Assembly: GCA_017561145.1 (NCBI GenBank)
Contig: JAFZDO010000011.1
Span: 1 to 43,942 of the forward strand
Direction: 5' to 3'
Length of the DNA stretch: 43,942 nucleotides
Source: Clostridia bacterium
GTDB lineage: Bacteria; Bacillota; Clostridia; Oscillospirales; CAG-382
The notes under the pieces were generated by a model that saw only the letters and a list, made by a program, of their open reading frames with translations, ran no database searches and was not told the DNA's origin. Shown here piece by piece: positions 24,833-32,676 of this stretch (position 1 is the stretch's first letter; every line of letters starts with the position of its first letter). The position numbers and the translations under genes were made by a program.

Positions 24833-25804
24833 ATGATTAAATATATTTTGATTAAAAAAATACTTAAGATCGCGCTTACCGTCCTCGCCGCTTTGCTCTC
24901 GCTTGTAATAGTCGTATGGGGCGCATTGAATATATTGAAGTTTGCCATATATTCGGATTACTACTCTATCGAAAGCACGCTTTGCGACAACCCCGGACTT
25001 TCCGACGGATTCGTATGCCAAGGCATTTGCGCTTTGGAGAACGAAGGTAAAATATTCGTTTCGGGCTATATGACCGATAAAAGCGCAAGCCGAATTTACG
25101 TTACCGATTACGAAAGCAATTCATATTTCGTAAATCTCTCCCTTGAAAACGGCAAAGCCTTCACCGGTCACGCAGGCGGTATTGCCGTTTGGGGCGACAG
25201 AGTTTATATCGCGAACGGAAGCAAGCTTTACTTCGCATCGGCAAAAAGCATTTTAAACAGCAAGGACGGCGACAGCGTAACGATCACCGTCGGTGCCGAG
25301 GTCAACAATTCCGCCTCGTTCGTATTTGCCGATGAAGAACACGTTTACGTCGGTGAATTTCACGACGGCGGCGCATATATAACCGACCACCCCTATGAAA
25401 CGAAAAACGGAACACAGTATGCGATCGTTTCAAAATATACTCACAACGATCTGACCGCCCCTGTAAGGATCTACTCTATTCCCGACAAGGTACAGGGAAT
25501 GTGCATTACCGACAGCGGCAAAATAATTTTCTCCACCTCTTACGGGCTTACCGATTCGGAATATTTGGTTTATGAAGAAGACTCCGCGAGGGATTCGGGC
25601 TTGACGCTTGACGGCGCAAGCGTTTATCTTCTCGAGGATCGCATAAAGCAGATAAGCGGCCCTGCAATGGGAGAGGAGCTTGATTTCAGCAACGGCAAGG
25701 CAATAACCCTTACCGAAAGCGCATCCGACAAATATATCTTCGGCAAATTCTTCTTTGCAAACGATATCGTTGCACTTGATTTTGAATCCGCACTCGAGGA
25801 ATAA
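24833..25804 (+). CDS. Membrane-anchored extracytoplasmic protein, beta-propeller-like, function unknown
   Basis: This 323-residue protein has one N-terminal membrane anchor (residues about 10-35, ALTVLAALLSLVIVVWGALN) and then a secreted beta-rich domain. That domain has repeated short strand patterns: GKIFVSGYM, SRIYVTDY, DRVYIANGSKLYFAS, EHVYVGEFH, GKIIFSTSYG and ASVYLLED. The spacing suggests a propeller of 5-7 blades, but no family is recognised. The ATG at 24833 has a CGGAGA RBS; longer in-frame starts lie within the promoter. It is followed after 11 bases by a PP2C phosphatase, so the two may form a signalling or envelope unit. Confidence 0.7.
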   Translation: MIKYILIKKILKIALTVLAALLSLVIVVWGALNILKFAIYSDYYSIESTLCDNPGLSDGFVCQGICALENEGKIFVSGYMTDKSASRIYVTDYESNSYFVNLSLENGKAFTGHAGGIAVWGDRVYIANGSKLYFASAKSILNSKDGDSVTITVGAEVNNSASFVFADEEHVYVGEFHDGGAYITDHPYETKNGTQYAIVSKYTHNDLTAPVRIYSIPDKVQGMCITDSGKIIFSTSYGLTDSEYLVYEEDSARDSGLTLDGASVYLLEDRIKQISGPAMGEELDFSNGKAITLTESASDKYIFGKFFFANDIVALDFESALEE

Positions 25805-25815
25805 GAGGACTTGTT

Positions 25816-26526
25816 ATGATAAGACCCGATTTTTATCTCCGCTCAAGCATAGGCGGACGCGAAAATAACGAAGACGCCTGTCTTGCAAAAAGCAGGTTCA
25901 AAAGGCATCTGTTTATCGTTGCCGACGGGCTCGGCGGACACAAGGACGGACAGATCGCTTCGCGCACAGCTGTAAACTCGATAGCCGACTTTTTGTGGAA
26001 AAACAAAAGAAGCGAGGTTACCGAAGCGATAGAAATCGCAAACGAAGCAGTAAAAGCCGCACAAGAAACACATAACTCGCGAATGAAAACAACGGTTGCG
26101 GTTGCATATTATAACGGCGACCAAGCCTTTCTCGCTCACGTGGGCGACACGAGGATATATGCCTTTTCAAACGGCAAGATATCCTTCCGCACCGTCGATC
26201 ACAGCGCTTCCCAGCTTGCCGTGTTTTCAGGCGAGATAACCGAAGATCAAATACGCGGTCACGAGGACAGGAATCTTCTTATCCGCACGGTCGGCGCGGC
26301 AGATACCGTAAAAGCCGACGTAACCGTTGCTTCGGTTTCGCAATTCGACGCGCTTCTGCTTTGCACCGACGGCTTTTGGGAATATGTTTTCGAAAACGAA
26401 ATGGAAGAAACGCTCGCACGGTCCAAATCGGCAAAGGCTTGGGTCAACGCGATGACCGAAATACATTCGAGCCGCGCACCGAGCGATTGCGACAACAGCA
26501 CGGCTCTCGCCGTAATTTTCAGGTAA
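25816..26526 (+). CDS. PP2C-family (PPM) Ser/Thr protein phosphatase
   Basis: This 236-residue enzyme has the bacterial PP2C motifs in order: RENNEDAC (E19, D20), VADGLGGHKDG (D37, G38), MKTTV, AHVGDTRIYAF, LLCTDGFWEY and DNSTALAV. The metal-binding acids are all present. It should remove phosphate from Ser/Thr of proteins modified by a Hanks kinase; the only one visible is at 302-2557, about 23 kb away. Instead of the usual prkC-type neighbour it is paired with a membrane-anchored beta-rich protein. RBS AGAGG. A small hairpin (CTACC/GGTAG, 26530-26542) follows the stop. Confidence 0.9.
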   Translation: MIRPDFYLRSSIGGRENNEDACLAKSRFKRHLFIVADGLGGHKDGQIASRTAVNSIADFLWKNKRSEVTEAIEIANEAVKAAQETHNSRMKTTVAVAYYNGDQAFLAHVGDTRIYAFSNGKISFRTVDHSASQLAVFSGEITEDQIRGHEDRNLLIRTVGAADTVKADVTVASVSQFDALLLCTDGFWEYVFENEMEETLARSKSAKAWVNAMTEIHSSRAPSDCDNSTALAVIFR

Positions 26527-26553
26527 CTGCTACCAACGGTAGATATTTGTTTC

Positions 26554-26582
26554 TTGACAGCGACCGAGAATAGTGTTAAAAT
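26554..26582 (+). promoter_or_regulatory. Promoter upstream of the leader ORF and small XRE regulator
   Basis: TTGACA (26554-26559), a 17-base spacer ending in TGT, TAAAAT (26577-26582). Confidence 0.85.
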
Positions 26583-26651
26583 CAATACGTAGCCGAAACG
26601 TACTGCAGGCGTTTTGAGTTATATAATTTATTTTGAAAGGAGGGGCAGTAT

Positions 26652-26717
26652 ATGATTATTTGTTGCGCACTGCATTTCGCAAGTGTCGTATTGCTCGCCC
26701 CGAACAGTTGCCGTTAA
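26652..26717 (+). CDS. Possible 21-residue cysteine-containing leader peptide
   Basis: The frame is ATG to TAA, 21 codons: MIICCALHF followed by ASVVLLAPNSCR. It has a strong RBS (AAAGGAGGGG, ending about 5 bases before the ATG), three cysteines and a hydrophobic middle. It lies about 60 bases after a consensus promoter and ends 30 bases before a stable hairpin. It may be a regulatory leader, a small secreted or membrane peptide, or a chance frame; the strong RBS argues against chance. Confidence 0.4.
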   Translation: MIICCALHFASVVLLAPNSCR

Positions 26718-26747
26718 TTCGGAAACTAATGCGAGTAATAGCAATAA

Positions 26748-26775
26748 CCGAGCCGTTTTTTAAAATACGGCTCGG
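26748..26775 (+). other. Stable hairpin in the leader of the small XRE gene
   Basis: CCGAGCCGT (26748-26756) pairs with ACGGCTCGG (26767-26775). A and T runs inside the loop can extend the stem. No T tract follows, so it is not a normal intrinsic terminator. It may be an RNA processing or regulatory structure. Confidence 0.6.
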
Positions 26776-26844
26776 CTATTGTCACGTTTAAATGTGCGAC
26801 ACTCCACAAACAGTAAACGTTTATTTCGGAGGAAAGCACAAATT

Positions 26845-27042
26845 ATGAATCTGCCTATCGGCAAAAACATCAAGGATCTTCGCACAAGCTCGGGACTGAC
26901 TCAAAGAGCGCTCGCTTATCAGCTTCAGGTCAGCGTCCAAGCCGTGTCGAAATGGGAGCAGGAGCGCTCCTACCCCGACGTTACCCTGCTTCCGCGCATC
27001 GCAAAGCTTTTTTCGGTAACGATAGATCGATTATTCGATTAG
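26845..27042 (+). CDS. Small XRE-family regulator (single HTH domain)
   Basis: The 65-residue protein is almost entirely one Cro/C1 helix-turn-helix: IKDLRTSSGLTQRALAYQLQ, then VSVQAVSKWEQERSYPDVTLLPRI and the closing LFSVTIDRLFD. There is no effector domain. I chose the ATG at 26845 because CGGAGGAAAG precedes it; a longer TTG frame starts inside the upstream hairpin region. A strong terminator follows. It is probably a DNA-binding autoregulator or a partner of an unlinked system. Confidence 0.9.
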   Translation: MNLPIGKNIKDLRTSSGLTQRALAYQLQVSVQAVSKWEQERSYPDVTLLPRIAKLFSVTIDRLFD

Positions 27043-27048
27043 CTTAAT

Positions 27049-27084
27049 ACACCCGAGTGTTATTGGCTCTCGGGTGTGTTTTTT
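27049..27084 (+). terminator. Terminator of the small XRE gene
   Basis: ACACCCGAG (27049-27057) pairs with CTCGGGTGT (27069-27077), followed by a T tract. Confidence 0.9.
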
Positions 27085-27085
27085 A

Positions 27086-27114
27086 TTGACACGCTCACTT
27101 TTCTGTGGTAAAAT
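27086..27114 (+). promoter_or_regulatory. Promoter of the deacetylase-like gene
   Basis: TTGACA (27086-27091), a 17-base spacer ending in TGTGG, TAAAAT (27109-27114). It directly abuts the preceding terminator. Confidence 0.85.
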
Positions 27115-27141
27115 GATAAAAAATCGTACGGAGGATCAAAA

Positions 27142-28125
27142 ATGAAAACACCTATCAGCTGGATCATCGACGACCCCGCTCCTATAATTTCGGTCTATCA
27201 CGAGCATTCCCGTAAAGGTCAAACCGCAGACGGACGTCCGCTCATCCCCACCTACCCCAACGAATCGCTCTATACCTTCTGCGATATTATCGAAAGAAAC
27301 GGCATCCGCGGTAAATTCAGCGTGGTTCCCATGCCCGGCAACAAGGGCGATATCGTAAACGGTCTCGACGGCGTTGCCAAAGAAGATCTCGACGCTTGGC
27401 TCGAATGCGTTAAGACACGCGTTATGCCTGCGTTTTCGGTCGGACCCGAAATGCTTACCCACCACAAGGCAGTCGATTTGGAAACGGGAAACGCACTTTC
27501 GATGAACGAGCGCGATTGGGCATCCACCCAGGACCGCAAAACGCTTGTGCCCTATATCGAAAAAGCCGTTAAGCTTGTTAACGATGCAGGACTTTATTCT
27601 ATCGGTGTTACCTCCCCTTGGGACTTCGGTATCGAGGTCGAGGACGAATACGAGCATTCCATCTCGCTTGCGGTAGAAAAGGCAACCGGCAGTAAAAAGG
27701 CTTGGTTCTTCCTTCGCGGACTGCGTGACCGCCCGAAGGCAAAGCCGTGGGTCGCACGTGAGGAGGACGGCAGAACGCTGGTTTCCATCCCCGCTACAAC
27801 GCGCGATTATATCTGGCAAACCATCGACACGACACGCTCGGATGACGATTACGTAAACGAGATCGCTGATAACCTTATTACCGCAGACGGCAAGGAGGGC
27901 CATATCCTCCGTGTGCTCGAGGCAGAGGGTTATCCGATACTTATCACCCACTGGCAAAGCTTGATGTCAAACGGTCTTTACACGGGACTTCGCGTTATGG
28001 ACGAGGTCGGCAGAAGAATCAAAGAGCACCTCTCTGACCGCGTCGAATGGATGAGCTTCGAGCAGATACTCGATCTTGTTCTTTCAAACAAAGAAGATTA
28101 CCCGAAGCCGATATTCAATGACTAA
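27142..28125 (+). CDS. Polysaccharide-deacetylase-like beta/alpha-barrel protein
   Basis: This 327-residue cytoplasmic protein without a signal peptide has features of the glycoside hydrolase/deacetylase barrel superfamily. Near the start is an Asp pair, WIIDDPAP (like motif 1 of CE4 enzymes); then come GIRGKFSVVPMPG, EMLTHHKAVD (a possible metal-binding His-rich motif 2), GVTSPWDFG and, late, PILITHWQSL. It lacks a classical TFDDGP motif and I know no characterised member, so activity is uncertain. RBS GGAGG lies 7 bases before the ATG. It converges on the GH172 gene at the end of the lipid operon and shares its terminator. Confidence 0.65.
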   Translation: MKTPISWIIDDPAPIISVYHEHSRKGQTADGRPLIPTYPNESLYTFCDIIERNGIRGKFSVVPMPGNKGDIVNGLDGVAKEDLDAWLECVKTRVMPAFSVGPEMLTHHKAVDLETGNALSMNERDWASTQDRKTLVPYIEKAVKLVNDAGLYSIGVTSPWDFGIEVEDEYEHSISLAVEKATGSKKAWFFLRGLRDRPKAKPWVAREEDGRTLVSIPATTRDYIWQTIDTTRSDDDYVNEIADNLITADGKEGHILRVLEAEGYPILITHWQSLMSNGLYTGLRVMDEVGRRIKEHLSDRVEWMSFEQILDLVLSNKEDYPKPIFND

Positions 28126-28130
28126 AACAA

Positions 28131-28160
28131 AAAGAACCGCTGATTAAGCGGTTCTTTTTT
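28131..28160. terminator. Bidirectional terminator ending the acyl-lipid operon
   Basis: AAAGAACCGCT (28131-28141) pairs with AGCGGTTCTTT (28147-28157), with T tracts on both strands. It is the first convincing terminator downstream of the minus-strand operon that starts at 37.2 kb. Confidence 0.9.
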
Positions 28161-28163
28161 ACG

Positions 28164-29216
28164 TTAAATTATTTCCAATTCGTTCACCGAAGGAAATTCG
28201 GGATAAACGTCGTTCAAATTATCGGAATACCAATAAGCTACCGATGAGATATCGTCCTGCAAGGGCAGATAGCGGTTTCCGCTTCTCCAGCCGAGCGCTT
28301 GGACGGTGACCTTAAGATCCTTCTCGAAATAAATCGGGTCGGTGATATGCCAACGGTAGAGATTGAAATATCTTTGCGAGCGATACAGACCGTCGGTAGT
28401 GCTTATCTTATGCATACCTGCATAAGGCGTGCAGAATTCTTGATATTTTCCGTTAACGTCGAAATTATAAGCGCCGCAAAAATAATCCTCGGTGCCTGTG
28501 CCGCAGATAGTGGGATAGTCGGTATCGCCGTCGATATAGAACTTGACCTCTCCCTCGCCCCACCAGCCGTTGCTTTTGACGCCCCAATTCAAATAGGTGC
28601 CGACGTAATGTCCCTTGCCCTTGATATTGTCAAGAATAACGTAGGGCTCCATATACGGCAGAGGGTTCACACGGCGGAACTGCGCGTGGAAATACAAGGT
28701 GTCGGGAGATAATTCCCTCTCCTCGCAATCGATCTGGTAATAAATATTACATTCGTGTCCAAGGTTTTCGACCTCAACGCGAAAGCTCTTGAAAAAGGGC
28801 ATTTCAAAATAGCAGTTAAGCCCCTTTGCAGGGTTTACGCACATTGCAAGGCTTGAAAGCTGACGAAATTCTTTATAATCGGCGTTGCAGAAGAAATCCG
28901 AAAGAGGACATTCGATATTCGGCTTTTCCTGACCGTCGAAATATATTCTTAAAATAAGCTGACGGCTTGCAAAAGCGCAATCGGTCATCCAGATATGCTT
29001 TATCGCACCCTGGCCCTTATAATCGGCAAGAGTGATCTTACTGTGCGCTTCTATCCTTAAATAGGGGTTTACCTTCCAGCCCACGCCAAGCTCGCGCGAT
29101 GCCTCCGAGGCACTGCCGACAACGTCTCTTCCTCCGCAGCCCTTTTCACCCGTTAAATTCTCGGGCGAGATAGAAAAGGATTTTATATTCTTTTTCGTGG
29201 TCAGATTGTTAAGCAT
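28164..29216 (-). CDS. GH172 (DUF2961) glycosidase
   Basis: This 350-residue protein matches DUF2961, now glycoside hydrolase family GH172, whose studied members are alpha-D-fructofuranosidases or difructose-anhydride synthases and D-arabinofuranosidases. Family signatures are the GIKHIWMTD-like segment (KHIWMTDCAF), WWGEGEVKFYIDGD and GTGTEDYFCGAYNF. Two glutamates in the last two motifs are the expected catalytic pair. No signal peptide is seen, so it is cytoplasmic. It begins 20 bases after the LRAT/PPTase gene with its own RBS (GGAGCG) and no terminator between, so it looks like the last gene of the lipid operon. A sugar-containing product or precursor would explain this. Confidence 0.85.
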   Translation of the reverse strand: MLNNLTTKKNIKSFSISPENLTGEKGCGGRDVVGSASEASRELGVGWKVNPYLRIEAHSKITLADYKGQGAIKHIWMTDCAFASRQLILRIYFDGQEKPNIECPLSDFFCNADYKEFRQLSSLAMCVNPAKGLNCYFEMPFFKSFRVEVENLGHECNIYYQIDCEERELSPDTLYFHAQFRRVNPLPYMEPYVILDNIKGKGHYVGTYLNWGVKSNGWWGEGEVKFYIDGDTDYPTICGTGTEDYFCGAYNFDVNGKYQEFCTPYAGMHKISTTDGLYRSQRYFNLYRWHITDPIYFEKDLKVTVQALGWRSGNRYLPLQDDISSVAYWYSDNLNDVYPEFPSVNELEII

Positions 29217-29236
29217 ATCAAACGCTCCGTTTTTAT

Positions 29237-30238
29237 TTAAATAATAACGTTTTCAAAAAATCTGATTTTTTCGGGGGTTTCGGTTGCGACCGAAACGGTA
29301 TATTCCCTGCCGTCCACCGATTTGATAAAGCTTTTATAACCGCCGTTTTCGGTATCGATAGCATAAGGGTTGAACGCACCCTTGTGCGACGCCTTGAAAA
29401 GCGCCTCCTTTGCGGTCCATACCCTAACGAAAAAGTCCTGCTTTTCGCTTTTATCAAGCTTTTCAAATACAGAATATTCACTGTCGTTCATAATACGCCT
29501 TGCAAGACCGTCGGAGCATTCGGTATCCATCGGCTCGATATCAACACCTATCGCATTGCGCGATACCGCAACACATAAAGCGCCCTTGCTGTGTGAAAAG
29601 GAAAATTCCGCACGGTCGGTCATATATCTTCCGTTTTCATCGCGGATAAATTTCAAATCCGCAGCCTTCAGTCCCAGACTGCGCTGCAAAGCATACTCAA
29701 AAAGCTTCCACACGTAATACTTTTCGCGTTTTACCTTTTCGTTGGTGACCGAATCGATCTCCTTTTGGCGCAGATCGCAGGAAAGCGCTTCGCCGATTTC
29801 GCCATCGGGAAGCTTTGCAAGATAAACGTCGGCAACGGGTAGACTTCTTATAAAATCACGCACACGGTCAGCCTGATTGCATACCGCCGTGCCCGAAACA
29901 CATTCATTGGCAAAATGCTCGCAATTGTAGTAAAGAACACTGTAGCCGCGCATACCCATTTTAGAACGCGCATATTCGACGATCTCATCGGGAGTGCGGT
30001 TCTTTTTTCTTTCTTTTCGGTCAAATTCGCAGGTTTCAAGAAAACCGCCAGCCAAAAAGCCGTCTATATCGGTTGCAAGTACCTCTACGTCGCTGTCCTT
30101 CAAAAGATTGCGGCGCGACGGCGCAAGACCGAACTGAATCACCTCTTCATCCGAAACGTAGATTCCGAAATGATAAATTCCGCCCAATTCAACGCGGATC
30201 ATATCCCCTCTGGAGGGATTTTTTATAAGCCATTTCAT
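29237..30238 (-). CDS. Fusion of an LRAT/NlpC-like domain with a 4'-phosphopantetheinyl transferase
   Basis: This protein has 333 residues. The N-terminal part (1-125) has the lecithin:retinol-acyltransferase/NlpC-P60-like signature: GDMIRVELGGIYHFGIYV with H23, and YYNCEHFANEC with C106 in NCEHF. LRAT-fold enzymes use these to move acyl groups from phospholipids or to cleave amides. The C-terminal part (about 140-333) is an Sfp-type PPTase: FSFSHS (212-217), GVDIEP (D233, E235) and WTAKEALFK (274-282). It would attach the phosphopantetheine arm to the operon's own carrier proteins. The start overlaps the ACP stop (ATGA), indicating coupling; an ATG at codon 13 with a better RBS exists but would cut into the LRAT motif. 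I know of no characterised protein with this fusion. Confidence 0.85.
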   Translation of the reverse strand: MKWLIKNPSRGDMIRVELGGIYHFGIYVSDEEVIQFGLAPSRRNLLKDSDVEVLATDIDGFLAGGFLETCEFDRKERKKNRTPDEIVEYARSKMGMRGYSVLYYNCEHFANECVSGTAVCNQADRVRDFIRSLPVADVYLAKLPDGEIGEALSCDLRQKEIDSVTNEKVKREKYYVWKLFEYALQRSLGLKAADLKFIRDENGRYMTDRAEFSFSHSKGALCVAVSRNAIGVDIEPMDTECSDGLARRIMNDSEYSVFEKLDKSEKQDFFVRVWTAKEALFKASHKGAFNPYAIDTENGGYKSFIKSVDGREYTVSVATETPEKIRFFENVII

Positions 30239-30489
30239 ATTTTCTTTTCTATGTAGTCGATAACGTCCTTTATGGTTTCGAAATCGGCAAAACCAACGTC
30301 GTCAAAGCGTATGCCGAAGAATTCCTCAATTGCAATAACAACGTACAAAATGCCGACCGAGGAGAGTCCGATATCGTTGACGAGATTCGAATCCTCGGTA
30401 ATTTCGGTTTCGGTAACGTCCAACGCGGGCATTACCATATTGATAACCTCGTTAAGCTTTTCGAAAATCTCACTTCTTGACATTGCCAT
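30235..30489 (-). CDS. Acyl carrier protein
   Basis: The 84-residue acidic helical protein has the carrier motif NDIGLSSVG, with S44 the predicted phosphopantetheine site (the common motif is DSL, here SSV). The helix after it, IEEFFGIRFDDVGFADFETI, is typical of ACPs. It differs from the housekeeping AcpP in the SSV motif. It overlaps both neighbours (20 bases upstream, 4 downstream), so it is tightly coupled. It most likely receives acyl groups from the adenylating enzyme just upstream and is activated by the fused PPTase just downstream. Confidence 0.92.
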   Translation of the reverse strand: MAMSRSEIFEKLNEVINMVMPALDVTETEITEDSNLVNDIGLSSVGILYVVIAIEEFFGIRFDDVGFADFETIKDVIDYIEKKI

Positions 30490-31981
30490 TTAAATTCCTC
30501 GCGATCTTCATTGCAGGGGTACGGATAAAATCGGTATCCCTGATGACAAGTTTGTTGATTCTTTCAAAGGTGGGAAGGGTTTTGTTCACCCGTTCGAATT
30601 CTGCCTTGATATGTGCGTTGATATCCTCGATGCCCAATTCCTTTACCTTTGTAAATCTCGGATATACCTCAAGCACAAGCTGATGCATACCGTTTTCGGT
30701 GGTGTCGTACACAAGGCAATCCTGAACGGTATCTATAGCGCAGAATTTAACCTCGAGTTCGGCAGGCGAAACCTTTTCGCCGCTCGAAAGAACGATAATG
30801 TCCTTGATCCTGCCGGTTATGTAAAGATATCCGTCTTCATCGATACGAACCAGATCGCCGGTCTTGAAATAGCCGTCTTCATACGCGATATCGTTTTCTT
30901 CATCGGAAACGTATCCCGACATCATATTTACGCCCTTCAGCCAAAGCTCGCCGTCGACTATTTTATATTCCATTCCGCCGTATATCAATCCGACCGATTC
31001 GGGCTTTTTCAACGGCTCGATATTGCCGCTTACAAGGTTTGCCGATTCGGTAAGGCCGTAACCGGGAAGAAGCGCAATGCCGCGCTTCGCATATTCGGTA
31101 ATAAGATACTGCGCGACGGGTGCGGCACCGCAAATGATGGTTTTAAGATCGGGTCCCCACATATTTCTGCCGAACTGCACAGAAAGTGTAAGCGCCATTT
31201 CAGCCAACGCGGGAACAAGCACCATAATAGTCGGCTTAAAAATCGCAACGTCGCGGAACATATCCTTGTTGTTTCTGCAGATGAACAGGGTACTGCCGGT
31301 ATAAAGGCTCGTCATAAGGTTTCTTATAAGTCCGAAAACGTGAGTCAACGGTAAAACGAGAAGATAGCGTTGACCGAAAATTTCGCGAACGCCGTAGCAG
31401 CCGTTTTTCGTGCCCGCCATAAGCGCACGCTGACTAATCTTTGCTCCCTTGCTCTTGCCGGTCGTACCGCCGGTAAAGAGCACTGCTGCCGTTGCTTCGG
31501 CAGGTACGGGGATCATAGCGGTTTTTTCGGAAGCGGTTGCCGACGAGGGGATCAATGCAACCGAAGGATTTTTTTCTCTGAGAAGAGCAACCCTGTCCTC
31601 CAACGATTCATCATAAACGACCGCCTTCATTCCGAATTTGGTTGCAACACCGAAAACGGTGTTCACGTCCATATGTGCAGGAAGCAAAACTGCTGCAACG
31701 CCAAGCGTCGTTGCGGCAAGAAACGCCTTTACGAATCCATAGGAATTAGGGCAAAGTATGCCGATAAGCGAGCCTGTGCCCGCATTATTTTCCTTAAGCA
31801 CGGTTCTGAAACGGGATACGTCCTCATCCAATTGTGCGTACGTATAATTTTCGCCGTCTACAATAGCGATATCGTTCGCATATTCCGAAATACAGCGTGT
31901 CCACATTTCGGTAACGTTTTGAAAATCTACGATTCTTTCAAAGGTTTCGGGTGTGGTGTATTTTCTGAATTTTTCGTTCAT
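30470..31981 (-). CDS. Class I adenylate-forming enzyme (acyl-ACP/acyl-CoA ligase)
   Basis: This 503-residue ANL-family protein has the AMP-binding VLFTGGTTGKSKGAKIS, PGYGLTESANL, YFKTGDLVRIDEDGYLYITG with GRIKDIIV, and near the end the catalytic lysine region TPAMKIARN. It should activate a carboxylic acid and load it on the ACP encoded right after it, although CoA as acceptor is possible. The ATG at 31981 shares one base with the preceding stop (TGATG) and follows AGGGGAG by 8 bases; a GTG one codon earlier is less well placed. The acid it uses cannot be read from sequence. Confidence 0.9.
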   Translation of the reverse strand: MNEKFRKYTTPETFERIVDFQNVTEMWTRCISEYANDIAIVDGENYTYAQLDEDVSRFRTVLKENNAGTGSLIGILCPNSYGFVKAFLAATTLGVAAVLLPAHMDVNTVFGVATKFGMKAVVYDESLEDRVALLREKNPSVALIPSSATASEKTAMIPVPAEATAAVLFTGGTTGKSKGAKISQRALMAGTKNGCYGVREIFGQRYLLVLPLTHVFGLIRNLMTSLYTGSTLFICRNNKDMFRDVAIFKPTIMVLVPALAEMALTLSVQFGRNMWGPDLKTIICGAAPVAQYLITEYAKRGIALLPGYGLTESANLVSGNIEPLKKPESVGLIYGGMEYKIVDGELWLKGVNMMSGYVSDEENDIAYEDGYFKTGDLVRIDEDGYLYITGRIKDIIVLSSGEKVSPAELEVKFCAIDTVQDCLVYDTTENGMHQLVLEVYPRFTKVKELGIEDINAHIKAEFERVNKTLPTFERINKLVIRDTDFIRTPAMKIARNLNGNVKK

Positions 31982-32676
31982 CACTCGTTCTCCCCTTTTT
32001 TGCTCTTATTTTTCGGATAGTTATTGTCGAGATATTTGCGAAGCTCGATCTCCTTTTCCCTCAGATACTCGGTCGTTTCGTTCACCGCCTGCATAGAGGG
32101 GATCCTGCCGAGCCTTTCGGAAATATCTATCGGCGCGCCCATAACGATGCGCTGTCTGTGATACCATTTCTTTCTTTTGGAAAGATATATCGGGAGCACC
32201 TTTGCGCCGCCTCTGTGTGCCATAAGCACAACGCCCGATTTAAAATCGAGCACCGAGCCGTTTTCCTCCCTCTCGTTTATCTTTCCTTCGGGGAAAATGC
32301 CGATTATCCTGCCCTGCTTAAGACGGTCGGTAACCTCGTGGAAGGAAGAAATATTGAAATTTTCCCTGTCAACCTCAACGCAATGCATTCGGGTGAAGAA
32401 AAATCTTGTTATTTTCGTAGCGAAAAGCTGCTTTGTTGCAAGGATATTTACGCGGTGCTTAGGGAATGACAAAAGCACCGAAACGGGGTCCATCGCGCCG
32501 TAATGGTTTGCGGCAACGAGAAGCGGACCGTCCTTGCACGGCTTGCCGAAGGGATAATAATACTTAGGACGAAGCCACAACCATGCGGGCAAAGCACCCG
32601 TAACCTTTACAAAATCGTAAACAAGATTGTCAAAGGGCTTTTTCTTTTGTTTTTTCGATTTGTTGTCCGAGTTCAA
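31981..32676 (-). CDS. PlsC-type acyltransferase (first of two)
   Basis: This 231-residue protein of the 1-acylglycerol-3-phosphate acyltransferase family has AANHYGAMD (H58-x4-D63, the catalytic motif) and GIFPEGKI (128-133, acceptor phosphate-binding motif). The N-terminus is basic (SKKQKKK), suiting membrane association. The start is TTG at 32676, with GAGGAG 8 bases upstream; it overlaps the previous PlsC gene by 47 bases. It transfers an acyl group from an acyl-ACP or acyl-CoA to a hydroxyl. With a second PlsC copy beside it, stepwise double acylation of one head group is a natural reading. Confidence 0.9.
   Translation of the reverse strand: MNSDNKSKKQKKKPFDNLVYDFVKVTGALPAWLWLRPKYYYPFGKPCKDGPLLVAANHYGAMDPVSVLLSFPKHRVNILATKQLFATKITRFFFTRMHCVEVDRENFNISSFHEVTDRLKQGRIIGIFPEGKINEREENGSVLDFKSGVVLMAHRGGAKVLPIYLSKRKKWYHRQRIVMGAPIDISERLGRIPSMQAVNETTEYLREKEIELRKYLDNNYPKNKSKKGENE

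Larger units (their letters stand above)
26527..26844 (+). other. 318-base intergenic region with promoter, possible leader peptide and hairpins
   Basis: This is the only gene-poor stretch above 300 bases. It holds a strong promoter (26554-26582), a Shine-Dalgarno followed by a 21-codon open frame (26652-26717), a strong hairpin (26748-26775) and the RBS of the small XRE regulator. The layout resembles a regulatory 5' leader. I recognise no known riboswitch or ncRNA family in it. Confidence 0.6.

Noticed and set aside
21285-24836. Long plus-strand frames opposite the COG2509, upp and uraA genes
   Set aside because: They mirror well-conserved minus-strand genes and have no start signals or recognisable domains.
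26748-26775. Intrinsic terminator between the leader ORF and the XRE gene
   Set aside because: The stem is strong but no T tract follows it on the plus strand, so I list it only as a hairpin.
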